The notes under the pieces were generated by a model. The model was given only the letters and a program-made list of their open reading frames with translations, was not told the DNA's origin and made no database searches. Shown here one piece after another: positions 44,140 to 56,726 of a stretch of DNA of 64,000 nucleotides; position 1 is the stretch's first letter; each line of letters starts with the position of its first letter. Source of the DNA: Dolomedes plantarius. Lineage: Eukaryota > Arthropoda > Arachnida > Araneae > Dolomedidae. Location: positions 66,637,068 through 66,701,067 of the forward strand of contig OU015503.1 in the NCBI GenBank assembly GCA_907164885.2, written 5' to 3'. Both the position numbers and the translations under genes were made by a program.

Positions 44140-47100
44140 ATTTACAATAATTTCCTTTTAAAAAGGAATCTTGGTTCGATTGTAAACCTCTGTATTCAAA
44201 TTATTAAAAATTTCTAATTGCAGTGCACGCACGCATACCTGAAATAAGAAAAACTCTTTTATAAAGAAATTTAAAATTATGTTGTTTAATTGTTTGCCCA
44301 TTTGAAGCAAATTGATTTCACCTAGTAATCTCTAGCATTTACTTCTTTTCCTACATTGCTCTATTTTAAACTATAGGTTCCTCAACAAGAGTATAGCTGT
44401 GGAACACATACCATGATAATTAAAAATAAAAATATGTCAGACGTATGTAATCGAGTACAATAAGATTTAAAAAAGGAATTACTCAAAATTTTTACTGGTA
44501 TTGTCTCATAACTATAGTTAGTGCAGCTCTCAGCAGAAAAAACAACTGTATTTATACAGACTATGAATCTGAATATCAGTACCCATCGTTGTAACGTTTT
44601 GTACCGCCCTTTAAAACTATCTTTGTCATATGGGATTTTCCCCTAAAGGGCTGCCCGTATCACGAAAATATGGATACTGCCTCTTGACTGCCCAGTTTTA
44701 TTGAACCAAAACCTACTTTTTAGCGCTAAGAACGCACCCCGCTTTCTTATCAGTGAAATTCCTCGCTACGGGGAGAAAGGGTTGGTATATCACGCTACCA
44801 CTTTGGCTACTTTTCCCCTCCCCGAGATATATATGCATAATCCCTTCTCTTTGTATCGCTTTGTTTTTTCAGTTTTCTGGCCGCTTGGAGAGCGCTATTC
44901 GTCAAATTTGGCGGACTGCTGGAGCGATGCAAAACTCATCAGCCACCTGCAGAACGGAGATCTCTCGTGACCCGTTGAACAGAACAGAGAGCAGAGAGCG
45001 TGACTTGAGGATGCCGAAGATGAACGAAGGCAGTTGGGAAAGACTTCTGTTCGCATAGGAACTGAAGAAGTATCCGCCGGTCTTCATAGTTGAATAGAAT
45101 GCCAAACATTCTGTATTTGGCGGCCTTAAGCCATTTTCTTCATATTTACTCAAAATAAATATGTTCCATTTTTTATAATTTTTGGTCGTTGTTCCTCGTT
45201 TATCGTTTATTGATGTCATTTTTCTATTCCACATGACGAATTCCCTATCACTATACTGTAATATGCATCTCAGCCCATTTTTAATGCGACACCCATAGTC
45301 TAGACTGAAAATCGAATGTATCCCTAAAAGAAATTCCAAATGACAATATTAAAAATAATGATTATTTTGCAAATTACTGTGGAATTTTTCAACGTATTAA
45401 AATGAAACTTATTGATGGAATAAGAATATTTATTTTGTATTAAATGTATTTAGGGAATCCTGTTTCATTCCCTAAAGATTATTAATGCTTTCGAACCACT
45501 TTCCCGAAATTTAAAAAACTAAAAACCGGTCGATTTGTTAAAAAATAAACAGATTTAAAAAAACATTTTTTTCGGGAATTTTGTATAAGATAGTAAGCAA
45601 AGAACCATAACATAAAGGTTCCCAATTTAATATCTGATTTCTAATTACTGCAATCAGGGATTAGATACCCAATGAAATTTTTGTGGTTAAGAGGGATGTG
45701 TCTCTTTTTCACGAATCCCTATTGAATGGTAATTGATATTTGTAGTGCTAAAATATTATGCCGAGCGTCGAAAAGAGAACTAATAAAAATATAACTGAAA
45801 GACCACTGAAAAATCAATATAAATGAATTAATTTTTACATTCATAGTGATTTTCTTTTAAAAAGGAATCTTGGTTCGATTGTAATCCTCTGTATTCAAAC
45901 CATTAACAGGCTTCTAATTGCAGTGCACGCACGCATACCTAAATAAGAGAAACTCTTCTAAAGAGTAATTTAAGATTACATTGTTTAATTGTTTGCCCAT
46001 TTGAAGAAGATTAATTTCACCTAGCAATCTCTAGTATATATTTTTTTTTCTACATAGCTCTATTTCAAACTATCGGTTCCTCAACAAGAGTATCGCTGAG
46101 GAACACATACCATGATAATTGAAAACACAAAAACTGCCTGACGCACATCATCGAGCACAATAAGATTTAAAAAAGGAATTACTCAACATTTTTACTGGTA
46201 TTATCTCATAACTATAATTAGTGCAGCTCACGACAGAAAAAAAACTGTATTTTTACTGACTGTGAATTTGAATTTTAGTACCCATCGTCGTAGCGTTTAC
46301 TACTGTCCATTAAAACTATCTTTGTCATATGGGATTTTTCCATTAAGGGCTGCGTATATCACGTAAATATGGATACTGCCTCTTGACTGGCCAGTTTTAT
46401 TGAACGAAAACCTACTTTTTAGCGCTAAGAACGCACCCCACTTACTTATCAGTGAAATTCCTTGTTACGGGGAGAAAGGGTTGGTATATCACGTTACCAG
46501 TTTGGCTACTTTTCGCCTCCCCGAGATATAAATGCATAATCCCTTCTGTTTGTATGGCTTTGTTTTTTCAGTTTTCTGGTCGCTTGGAGAGCGTTATTCG
46601 CCAAATTTGGCGGACTGCTGGATTGATGCAAAACTCATCAGCCACCTGCAGAACGGAGATCTCTCGCGACCCGTTGAACAGGACAGAGATCAGAGAGGGT
46701 GACTTCAGGAAGCCGAAGATGAACGAAGGCAGTTGGGAAAGAGTTCTGTTCGAATGGGAACTGAAGAAGCATCCGCCGGTCTTCATAGTTGAATAGAATG
46801 CCAAACATTCTGTATTTGGCGGCCTTAAGCCATTTTCTACATATTTCCTCAAAATAAATATGTTCCATTTTTCACAATTTTTGGTCGTTATTCCTCGTTT
46901 ATCGTTTATTGATGTCATTTTTCTATTCCAGATGACGAATTCCCTATCACTATACTGTAATATGCATCTCAACTCATTTTGAATGCGACACCCATAGTCT
47001 AGACTGAAAATCGAATGTATCCCTAAAAGAAATTCCAAATGACAAGATTAAAAATTATGATTATTTTGCAATTTACTGTGGAATTTTTCAACGTATTAAA

Positions 47101-49660
47101 ATGAAACTTATTGATGGAATAAGAATATTTATTTTGTATTTAATGTATTTAAAGAATCCTGTTTCATTCCGTAAAGATTATTAATGCTTTCGAACCACTT
47201 TCACAAAATTTAAAAAACTAAAAACCGGTCGATTTTTTAAAAAATAAACAGATTAAAAAAAAACATTTTTTTCGGGAATTTTGTATAAGATAGTAAGTAA
47301 AGAACCGTAACATTAAGGTTCCCAATTTAATACCTTATTCCTAATTACTGCAATCAGGGATTAGATACCCAATGAAATTTTCGTGGTTAAGAGGGATGTG
47401 TCTCTTTTTCAAAAATCCCCATTCAATGGTAATTGATATTTTGAGTGCTAAAATATTATGCCGACCGTTGAAAATACAATTGATAAAAATATAACTAAAA
47501 GACCACTGAAAAATCAATATAAATGAATTAATTTTTACATTAATAATGATTTTCTTTTATAAAGGAATCTTCGTTCTATTGTAATCCTCTGTATTCAAAC
47601 CATTTACAGGCTTCTAATTGCAGTGCACGCACGCATACCTAAATAAGAGAAATTCTTTTAAAAAGTAATTTGAAATTAAGTTGTTTAATTGTTTGCTCAT
47701 TTGCAGCAAATTAATTTCACCTAGCAATCTCTAGCAAATACTTCTTTTCCTTCATAGCTCTATTTTAAACAATAGGTTCCTCAACAAGAGTATCGCTGAG
47801 GAACACATACCATGATAATTGAAAACACAAAAACTGCCTGACGCACATCATCGAACACAATAAGATTTAAAAAAGGAATTTCTCAATATTTTTACTGGTA
47901 TTATCTCATAACTATAGTTAGTGAAGCTCTCGACAGAAAAAAAACTGTATTTTTACTGACTATGAATTTGAATTTTAGTACCCATCGTCATAGCGTTTTC
48001 TACTGCCCTTTAAAACTATCTTTGTCATATGGGATTTTTCCATTAAGGGCTGCGCATATCACGTAAATATGGATACTGCCTCTTGACTGCCCAGATTTAT
48101 TGAACCGAAACCTACTTTTTAGCGCTAAGAACGCACCCGCTTTCTTATCAGTGAAATTCCTCGTTACGAGGAGAAAGGGTTGGTATATCTCTCTACCAGT
48201 TTGGCTACTTTTCACCTCCCCTAGATATACATGCAAAATCCCTTCTCTTTGTATCACTTTGTTTTTTCAGTGTTCTGGACGCTTGGAGAGCGCTATTCGC
48301 CAAATTTGTTGGACTGCTGGAGCGATGCAAAATTCATCAGCCACCTGCAGAACGGAGATCTCTCGCGACCCGTTGAACAGGACAGAGAGCAGAGAGCGTG
48401 ACTTGAGGATGCCGAAGATGAACGAAGGCAGTTGGGAAAGAGTTCTGTTCGCATGGGAACTGAAGAAGCATTCGCCGGTCTTCATAGTTGAATAGAATGT
48501 CAAACATTCTGTATTTGGCGGCCTTAAGCCATTTTCTTCATATTTACTCTAAATAAATATTTCCATTTTTCATAATTTTTGGTCGTTATTCCTCGTTTAT
48601 CGTTTATTGATGTCATTTTTCTATTCCATATGACGAATTCTCTATCACTATACTGTAATATGCATCTCAACCCATTTTTAATGCGACACCCATAGTCTAG
48701 ACTGAAAATCGAATGTATCCCTGAAAGAAATTCCAAATCACAAGATTAAAAATTATGATTATTTTGCAAATTACTGTGGAATTTTTCAACGTATTAAAAT
48801 GAAACTTATTGATGGAACAAGAATATTTATTTTGTATTAAATGCATTTAAAGAATTCTGTTTCATTCCCTAAAGATTATTAATGCTTTCTAACCACTAAC
48901 ACCAAATTAAAAACCGGTCCATTTTTAAAAAAATAAACAGATTTAAAAAAACATATTTTTCGGGAATTTTGTATAAGATAGTAAGTAAAGAACCATAACA
49001 TAAAGGTTCCCAATTTAATATCTGATTTCTAAATCCTGCAATCAGGGATTAGATACCCAATGAAATTTTTGTGGTTAATAGGGATGTGTCTCTTTTTCAC
49101 AAATCCCTAGTGAATGGTAATTGATCTTTACAGTGCTAAAATATTATGCCGACCGTCGAAAATAGAATTGATAAAAATATAACTAAAAGACCTCTGAAAA
49201 ATCAATATAAATTAATTAATTTTTTCATTTATAATGATTTTCTTTTAAAAAGGAATCTTGGTTCGATTGTAATCCTCTGCTTTCAAATCATTAACAAGTT
49301 TCTAATTGCAATGCACGTACGCATACCTTAATAAGAAAAATTCTTTTAAAAAGTAATTTAAAATTAAATTGTTTAATTGTTTGCCCATCTGAAGCAAATT
49401 AATTTCACCTAGTAATCTCTTGCATTTACTTCTTTTCCTACATTGCTCTATTTTAAACTATAGGTTCCTCAACAAGAGTATCGCTGTGGAACACATACCA
49501 TGATAATGCCAAATAAAAAAACTCCCAGACGTATGTCATCGAGTACAATAAGATTTAAAAAAGGAATTACTCAAAATTGTTATTGGTATTATCTCATAAC
49601 TGTAGTTAGTGCAGATCTGAACATAAGGAACAACTGTATTTATACTTACTGTATGAAGTT
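44140..49660. repeat. Tandem array of a 1.7-kb unit, 3.3 copies
   Basis: GGAATCTTGGTTCGATTGTAA and its close variants recur at 44165, 45864, 47564 and 49252, giving units of 1699, 1700 and 1688 bp and a partial fourth. Shared blocks include AACAAGAGTATCGCTGAGGA, CATATGGGATTTT, a GC-richer block (GCCACCTGCAGAACGGAGAT) and TTCCCAATTTAATA. Minus-strand frames of 145-156 codons and plus-strand frames of 101-131 codons recur. They change at many residues between copies and stay open in different lengths, so they are not called as genes. The fourth unit stops just before a mariner-type element. Confidence 0.95.
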
Positions 49661-49671
49661 GTTGATACATA

Positions 49672-50937
49672 CAGGATGATGATAATTAAAGTTGGTCATT
49701 CAAAAAGCTATAAAAAAAGAACCAGTGGTCAGAATGACCTGAAATTTGACCTGAATATAAGCGAAGAAGGGGGAAAGGGTATGGCATGAGAAACAAAATA
49801 GTTCAAAATTTTAGCAATAGATGGTGCTTCACTCGTTATTACGTTAGTGGGTTCGGGTACCAGTGACATTTGACAATCCAATGCGACGAATATTGTTTGA
49901 ATTGCATGTGAAACGAATTCTACTGCTTAATGTGTGTGAATGTATAATTTTGTTTTACTGGAAAATGATTTCCACGTCATTCAGCACTTGCAGCACTCTT
50001 AATGGAAAGCCGAACAACTACGACAAGTTGCTGCCACATCGGATGGGGAAAATTTGTTTTTACTTGATGCGAGACTTGCTCAATAAATGTTCAATAGGCT
50101 GTCTACCGTTTTCTGTCACAAGTTGAAACCAGGAAACATCATGTTCTACAATAGATCGGAGTGTATCACTGGTGACCTTGTGAATGTGTTGAGCAATGCG
50201 TGTGTTCAATTCAGCTAAGTTGGCAATTGGATGACTGAATACAAGATTTTTCAGATAACCCCACAGGCAGAAATCACAAGGATTAAGATCAAGTGATCTT
50301 GGCTGTTGGAAAATGACGACTGATTATTCTATCACTTACTAAATGCACGTTGGGGAATTGCTTCACTGGATCTGCAATGTGTGGAGGAGAGCCAACTTGC
50401 ATAAAAATTATGCAACCCACACTTGTACACTGTTGAAGTGCTGGAACAATGTGGTTGCGCAAAACAGTCTCATAGCGTCCACCATTGGTCCGGTTTCAAC
50501 TTCTGGCAGAAAACGGTGCACAGCATATTGAACATTTCTTGAGCAAGTCTTGAGACAATTAAAAACAGATTTTTTTCCATCCGATGTGGCAGCAACTTAT
50601 AGTGGTGAATGTGCTTTCCACCAAGAGTGCTAAATGACTTGGAAGTAATTTTTTCAGAAAAAAACCTATACAGTCATGAACATTGAGCATTACGGTTGGT
50701 TTAAGCTATAACTCAAACAATAGCCGTTGCATTGGGATTCAAATGTCACTGGTAACCGAACCCATTTACGTTACGCATAATAAAGCGCCATCTATTGCTA
50801 AAATTTTGAACCATTTTTTCTTATGCCATACCATTTCCCCCTTCTTCCCATATATTCAGGTCAAATTTTAGGTAATTCTGACCAGTGGTTCTTTTTTATA
50901 GCTTTTTGAAAATCAAACTTTAATTACAATAGCCCTG
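49672..50937 (-). mobile_element. Mariner-type element with ~215-bp inverted repeats
   Basis: The left end CAGGATGAT... and right end ...AGCCCTG are flanked by TA. The first and last ~215 bp are inverted copies of each other (for example GACCTGAATATA, AAAATTTTAGCAATAGATGG, GGGTTCGG.TACCAGTGACA). The interior holds a degraded minus-strand transposase C-terminus: LNTRIAQHIHKVTSDTLRSI, VEHDVSWFQLVTENGRQPIE, HLL. Very long TIRs with a Tc1/mariner-type protein are found in some mariner subfamilies. The element lies exactly at the end of the 1.7-kb array. Confidence 0.85.
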
Positions 50938-50950
50938 TATATATACATAC

Positions 50951-50984
<34 letters not shown>

Positions 50985-51535
50985 GTAACATGGGAGACAG
51001 ATCGCAGGCTCAGAAGATATCTAGTCTCCCATGCTACGGTGAGGAGATGCAGTTATGCTCGAGAATAAATTTTCTTCATGACTAAAAACGACGAATACGA
51101 TTTTTTTACGGGAACATTTTTATTCAATACACCGACCGCTCCGTCGGTATGGATGCAGCAAGAGAAAGTACAGGAATCCGTCCTAGTTTTGGACGTCAAG
51201 ATTTATATAAACTTCAGTCCATCACGTGATTAAAGGGTGTGTCTTAATAGTTGATTGGTTTAAAGTTGTTGTTGATGTGCAGAACTGATTTAAACTTGTA
51301 CTGACGCCGCGCCGCGTCACTTTAGTTAAAAAAGACAGCCATCTTTAATGATATTGCCTAAGGCTGTAATAAAGAAATTTAACGCGAATGCCCAAAGGGA
51401 ATTAAATAACTTAAGGGATTAAAAAAGGGTATGTAATTTTGAATAGTAAAGTGAGGAATTAATAGTTTTTAAATGTTAAGAGTGTTGAATTAAGAAATTA
51501 CTAGTTTTTTAATATTATATATATGTATAAATATG

Positions 51536-51607
<72 letters not shown>
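50938..51607. other. Microsatellites and a possible LTR-like segment
   Basis: (TA/CATA)n lies at about 50938-50985 and a long (TA)n at about 51538-51607. Between them, TGTAACATGGGAGACAG starts a GC-richer stretch with an inverted pair ATGGGAGAC...GTCTCCCAT (about 50988-51042) and TTTATATAAAC near 51202. This could be an LTR fragment, but no partner or CA end is clear. Confidence 0.4.
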
Positions 51608-51610
<3 letters not shown>

Positions 51611-52345
51611 TATCTACCAATAAGTATTTGGACACTCATGCAAATGACGATATCTGCAGTCCTGATATACGTCATGCCCTCCGTCGTTAAGTATAGTGTA
51701 GGAAACAACATTGGAATTAGTCACATGCAAGATGGTACGAAGTGCAGAGTTATCTGATTTCGAGAAAGGTGTAATCGTCGGGTATCACAGAAATGGCCAA
51801 TCCGTAAGGGACATATCTAGCGAGCTTAATTACCCAAAATCGACAGTGGCCTATGTGATTCAGAAGTGGAAGGTGAGCGGTGATTGTCAGAATGAGTCGG
51901 CACACCAACGGAAGTGGGAGATGATGAACAACACCCGTCTGGGAGACCGACGGGTGCTGTCCAGAGAAATTCAGGAGAACCGCACCCAACCGATGGCGCA
52001 CATATTCCAGGAGTCTTAACAGGCATTCGGGAGTGTTGTTTCGATGAATACCATCCGTAAGGAAGCACATCTGCTTTGTTTTCATGGTCGTGCTTCCGCC
52101 CATAAGCCTTTGATCACAAAGTCCAACAGCGCTGCTCGGTTAATGTGTGCAAAGCACGTCGAAAGTGGATCGTAGATCAATGGAAACGGGTTCTCTGGAC
52201 CGACGAATCAAGGTTCACCCACTACCGTTTGGATGGCAGGGTCTGTGTCTGGCGTCTGCGTGGAGAACGCCTCCTACCGTCATGCATTGTGCCCACAGTA
52301 AAGTTTGGTGGAGGTGAATTACACAGGCCAACGGTGAAAAAACCT
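51608..52345 (+). pseudogene. Tc1-like element, 3'-truncated
   Basis: The left TIR (CACTATCTACCAATAAGTAT) follows a TA within a (TA)n run. The transposase starts MVRSAELSDFEKGVIVGYHR (51732) with the HTH DISSELNYPKSTVAYVIQKW. It continues through frame breaks to VLWTDESRFT, which has the first catalytic Asp, and is lost after PTVKFGGG near 52315. The second Asp, the Glu and the right TIR are missing. It belongs to a different Tc1 subfamily from the copy at 41267. Confidence 0.85.
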
Positions 52346-52545
52346 TTTGAATAAATTTGCCTTATTCTTGTTGTTTTTAGTGTGCTGAAACCGTATATGA
52401 CAATAAAAAATCCGTATCACCCACTATTTTTTCACATTTCAACACTCATTATTTAAAGAAATGACATTTTTAGCGAATTCAACGCCATAAGCTAACCGCA
52501 ACTTAACGGAGTTATTTCGCCACAGATATGCGTACGACTCAATCA

Positions 52546-52800
52546 CTTTCCTGGCAGTTTTTGTTATATTTGTGGTGAGCTTGTGATTAAAAAACATCAA
52601 AGGAACATTACAGAGTTCGTTAAAAAAGCGCACTGCCCATACTTTAGAACTCACCGTGGTGATCAGGATAAGTATTGGTATGCTATGTGTGTGTTGAAGA
52701 TCTTAGAAAATGGTCAAAAAAGGAGAAACAAGCCTTTAGATTTGCTGTTTCATGATATGGAGGGAGCTAAGAAACCACTGTAAGTATTTTGTTACTTTTG
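52546..52800 (+). pseudogene. Fragment of a multicopy invertebrate Cys-motif protein
   Basis: YICGELVIKKHQRNITEFVK, then RGDQDKYW, then in the next frame VCVEDLRKWSKKEKQAFRFA. This matches a family I recall as widespread and multicopy in aphids, spiders and hydra (CYVCG ... GDQDKSWAPH ... FRFAVPM.WRE), of unknown function and probably transposon-linked. One frameshift lies near 52685, and stops follow. Confidence 0.6.
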
Positions 52801-53217
52801 TAGCATTGATGTTACTAGTTACAACTAAAAAAATAAGAAAGTAATAAGGCACCCTAACCTTCCGTCTGCCATTCGAAATGATAATTCCGAAGTTCAAAAC
52901 TAAAATCAAATTAGGATAATGCGATGGTAAGTGTGAACCAATCAAAAAGCGGAGTCTGAAGTTACTTCTAAAAGCTGCAAATTCACAACAGATTTCTGAA
53001 ATGAAGTCATTTCTTCTGTATGCCATAATAGCTCAAAATGGATGCTTGAGAAACTATCAATTTAATGAGAATTAATATACAGTAAGAGAGGTCGTGTTCA
53101 TGTGTCCAAGTGGGAGGGGGGGGTGAGATCTATACAAATTTACCCCATACAAATTTACCCCATCCAGTATTACGGCAAAAGTATCTGCTAAGCAGTTCGC
53201 AAAGTTTTGTACTTGTA

Positions 53218-53350
53218 AAAATGTCGAGATGGCACAACAACGTTTCGCAAGAAAAATTTACTAATTGCGTCAGTCTTCAAATGGCTGCTGTACAGGAAAA
53301 AGCAATGTGCGTTTTATGGTTCCATGAAAGCAAATCCGTTGTGATTTCTT
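53218..53350 (+). pseudogene. DUF4817-type mariner transposase N-terminus
   Basis: QMAAVQEKAMCVLWFHESKS is the start of the DUF4817 helix-turn-helix domain of arthropod mariner transposases. Only this N-terminal piece remains. The same DNA occurs in reverse at about 53460-53595 inside the adjacent MITE. Confidence 0.7.
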
Positions 53351-53405
53351 TTCTTTTCGTCCGTTGTGATTTGTTTTCTTTTTTTTTTCAATTTTGGACA
53401 ACAAC

Positions 53406-53737
53406 AGGGTGGTCCAAAATTATTGAGCGCATTTCATGTTTGAAAAAAAAAGGAAGAACAAAATGACTTACAACGGATTTGCTTTCATGGAACCACGAAA
53501 CGCGTATTGCTTATTCCTGTACGGTAGCCATTTGCATACTGACGCAATTAGTAAAATTTTCTTGCGAATGTTGTCGCGCCATCTACAGGCTTATGTGGAA
53601 GTTATTTCATGTTTAAAATTTTGTTGTGTAAAACTGTTTTAAATAGTCTTTTCAATAAAACAATAAACATGTGCGTATCTCATTTTGTTCTTTTTATTTT
53701 CAAACATGAAATACATTCAATAGTTTTGGACCACCCT
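53406..53737. mobile_element. Mariner MITE with TIRs
   Basis: The ends are inverted copies: AGGGTGGTCCAAAATTATTG and its complement ending GGACCACCCT, extending about 40 bp to TTTCATGTTTGAAAA. Inside lies a reversed N-terminal transposase fragment that pairs with 53218-53350. Confidence 0.8.
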
Positions 53738-54054
53738 TATTTTATTCCTGTTTTCTGATTGCAAACTGAAATAATGGATTTTTCGTTGCTTTTCTTTTTT
53801 TTTTCAAAAAAAAAAAACATAAAATTTAGTTTCTTTCAATGCATCTGAATAAACATCACTTTAAGTGTTTGACGTTTCAAACAATCAAGCGTCCATTAAC
53901 GATACTTGATGCATTTAAATACATTAATGACGAATTTCCCGGGAAAAAAAAAGCACACTAGAAAAGCGAGTAATTTAATTTTCTACGAACCTTTCATTCC
54001 ACCGGGTGAAATTCAATTTAAAATATTCAAAAATCCGCAAATAGATCCATCTAT
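53738..54054. other. No gene recognised
   Basis: AT-rich spacer with short poly-T and poly-A runs. Confidence 0.5.
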
Positions 54055-54440
54055 CATATTTTTCATTTACAATTTAGAAGTGTTTGATGTATCTTGAATG
54101 ACGGGAGCTGATTTCTTTTCTTACCCTCAGTAGCTGAAATTATTTATTGCGCCCCAAAGAATCCAATCCTCGCGAAATAATCTCATTATTTGCTGCGGAA
54201 AGCAGGTAAATATTTTGCCACAAATATCGGAAAATACTTTTAAGTTTTACTTTTTTATTTTTTTTTTTAAATTTTGTTTACTTCCGCTCCAAGATGAATG
54301 ATGACAGGTTTTTGGGAGTAAATGCTAAATTACACGCGTTTTAAGTTTGCCGCATGGCCGTTTGGAGTTTTAAAATTCAGCAGAGTTCATGCTGAAAACA
54401 GGTGATATCCAGTGCTTTAAAACTGTTTCGGGATTTTAAA
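54055..54440. repeat. Diverged repeat, copy 1
   Basis: It aligns with 59620-59910 in the same order and strand: GTTTGATGT.TCTTGA, ATTATTTATT..GC, AATAAT.TC.TTATT, AATATTTT.CCA, GGAAAATACTTT.AAGTTTTA, GATGAATGAT. Function and family are unknown. Confidence 0.65.
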
Positions 54441-54974
54441 AAAAAATTTTTTAAGTAAGTGTGTAGGCCTCAAACATTTGGAAATACCCTATGCGAAAAC
54501 AGGTGTTTCTGAAGGAAGTTTGTAGTTATAGTTTTTTAGATATTTTATGAATAAAGGAACGGGCTATGTATGCAGGCTGTCTCTTTTAGCCTCCGAAGCT
54601 TTTGCTGCAAAAATTTGATTCGGGAATCTGTTTTCTATTAAATTCTTAGCGAGAAATTTGCTACACAAACAAGTTGGATAGTGAAGTATATTTCATGCAT
54701 AACAAAAGTGGAAATTTATCAGTTTTAAAGTAAAGGTTCTTGGGTTACTAAGTCATACCGACTTAGAATACTCAGTTAAAAAAAAATTAAATTAAATCTC
54801 TAAATGCTAAATTTCAAATATGATATTTCTAAAACAATTTTTTATTAATGTGTTATAATGTTTCGCTCGCTAAATTTAAAAATGTAACGTTCTGTGTGAG
54901 TATTGTAATATTTTTTATGCTTCATTATGAATTTTGGCTGACAGAATATTTGAGAGCCATTAAATAAATCCGAA
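54441..54974. other. No gene recognised
   Basis: AT-rich spacer upstream of the RTE-like tail. No frame is recognisable. Confidence 0.5.
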
Positions 54975-55392
54975 AAAGATTAGCTGCTGATTTTCGAGAG
55001 AAAAATACTCCGGAAGATCTTGCAGTTAAGCAGAATGATGTCTATAGAATACGATATAATTATGAGATTTGCAGTAGATTTAAAGAACCAGATATTGTCA
55101 AAGTTATAAAGGCCAGCCGCATAAGATGGCTAGTACACCTTCTTAGATACAATGACGCAAACCCAACTAAATTGGTGACCTTTTCAAAAATTGCGGGTAC
55201 GCTAAAAAGAGGAATGTCCCCCCCCCCCTCAGGTGGCTCGATTCTGTTGAGAGAGATCTTAGGGATCTGGGAGTCAACCGATGGCAATTTATTGCTCCAG
55301 ATATAGTCAGATGTAGGAGGCTGATGTAGTCAGCCTTAGCCTGTGACAGGCTGTAGTGCTGATGATGATGAAGAAGAAGAAGACGAAGAAGA
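54975..55392 (+). pseudogene. RTE/BovB-like LINE RT tail with microsatellite end
   Basis: The frame reads RLAADFREKN, then YNYEICSRFKEPDIVKVIKA, SRIRWLVHLLRYND, and, after a shift at a C-run (55220-55228), RWLDSVERDLRDLGVNRWQF and a stop at about 55327-55329. This is the conserved tail of RTE-type LINE proteins (RFKEPDIVK.IK..R.RW.GH..R). A (GAT)/(GAAGAA) microsatellite follows (about 55361-55392), the usual RTE 3' end. The RT core is absent, so this is a 5'-truncated insertion. Confidence 0.85.
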
Positions 55393-55759
55393 ATATTTGA
55401 GAGCAAAGTTCCAAAATAATCGTTAAGCACCCTAACATAGGTATTCCAGGGGGTTAGCACCATTTTGGGCTCTTTAGCCTATGTCGGTACACTGTGAGCT
55501 TAAAAAACACTTCTAACTTTTACGACTGCGAGTATATGATACTTTAGTTAATAGCTTGTATTGAAATATATAAAAAAATAAATTTTAAAAAATTGAACAA
55601 CAGAGAAATGTGTTTTTTGTTGTGGTTTCTAATGCCATCTGGCAAGAAGTTACAGAACAAGTCCATATAGGCTTCGGGCTGCAAAGTGCGGCTCCAGTTT
55701 TTAATACTACCAGAAGGGTTGGAGTCCGACTTGGCTACGTGACACCACAATTTTGACAG
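55393..55759. other. No gene recognised
   Basis: Contains a 68-codon minus-strand ORF with no known match. No repeat is shared with the rest of the window. Confidence 0.45.
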
Positions 55760-55953
55760 AGCAAGCCCAGGGCTGACATCTGGGGAATCATACCCTCTCC
55801 CCCCACTCTGACATCATAGAGAAACATTCCGGTCTACGGATTTAATTTGCTCATATCCGGCCTAGACAGAGGCATTTTAATGGCGCTTGTCGGGACTCGA
55901 TCCGAGCACAATCAGCACCGAAAGCAGACGTTCTACCACTAGGCTACCCCTGG
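55760..55953 (-). mobile_element. tRNA-derived SINE (family 2)
   Basis: The reverse complement begins CCAGGGGTAGCCTAGTGGTA (A-box-like) and has the B-box-like GGATCGAGTCC. A body sharing AAAATGCCTC with SINE family 1 follows, and near its end GAGAGGGTATGATTCCCC. It cannot be a working tRNA: the acceptor arms do not pair. Confidence 0.8.
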
Positions 55954-56717
55954 TCCTAATGCAACATATTAAAACAATAAGAGATTTTTCTAACCGAACT
56001 TGGATTAGATGCACTCAGAATTATTGTCGTTGTGGATGAAGATACATCAGGTATGATCTGCCACGTGGAAACTGATACGACATTTGCAGATTTACAATTG
56101 AGAGTCATTTTAAATTTGAACTGTCTGCGTCGAAACTTTAATTATTAAACTACATTTGTATGGCAATAAAAACTCTCCATTAACAACAATTTACTTTCTT
56201 TTGTTATATAAAGTTGTATACACGCTTTTGAAGCATCTAGTATAACCAGACTATTTAATTCCCACAAAGTTTCAAAATTCCACTGAAGACAATGCTCAAC
56301 TAAACAAATAACCCGGTGGAGTGCACTACTTCAAAGGTTGTACCCACATCAAAGAGATAAAATTAAAACATTGATTTACTAATCAAAAAGGCTTTTAAAA
56401 ATACTATCCAGTTATCTTATCGGAGCTTGGAATATAAAATTAAAATTTCTTCTTTTAATTCCAATGCATTCTTAAAGATTTTTTATTTTTTAATAAGTTC
56501 TTTACATAAAGATCCCTTTTCATACAAAATATACTTGAGTTGTTTCAGATTGTGCTCTAAAATGTTTAAAATTAAATATTTAAAGTTTTTAGTTCCTCAT
56601 GCCGGACCAATATCTCAGTTCGCGTATTTGTTTTTCCATTCATGTCAGAGAGAAGTCCAAAACTAGTTGGTTTTCAGTATTGTGACACTGTCTCAATTCC
56701 TACATGAAATAAGTATT
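55954..56717. other. No gene recognised
   Basis: AT-rich spacer. A 79-codon plus-strand ORF at 56427-56666 has no known match. Confidence 0.45.
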
Positions 56718-56726
56718 TATATAAGT

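Noticed and set aside
44753..45339. 100- to 156-codon ORFs on both strands in each 1.7-kb unit
   Set aside because: They overlap on opposite strands, change at many residues between copies and end at different points. No family match; most likely spurious frames in a repeat.
45658..45670. GGATTAGATACCC, a core word of small-subunit rRNA (12S/16S), repeated at 47358 and 49046
   Set aside because: Flanking bases do not continue as rRNA on either side. The word is a chance match carried along by the 1.7-kb tandem unit.
51533..51757. ORF with alternating Tyr-Ile run
   Set aside because: It is translation of a (TA)n microsatellite.
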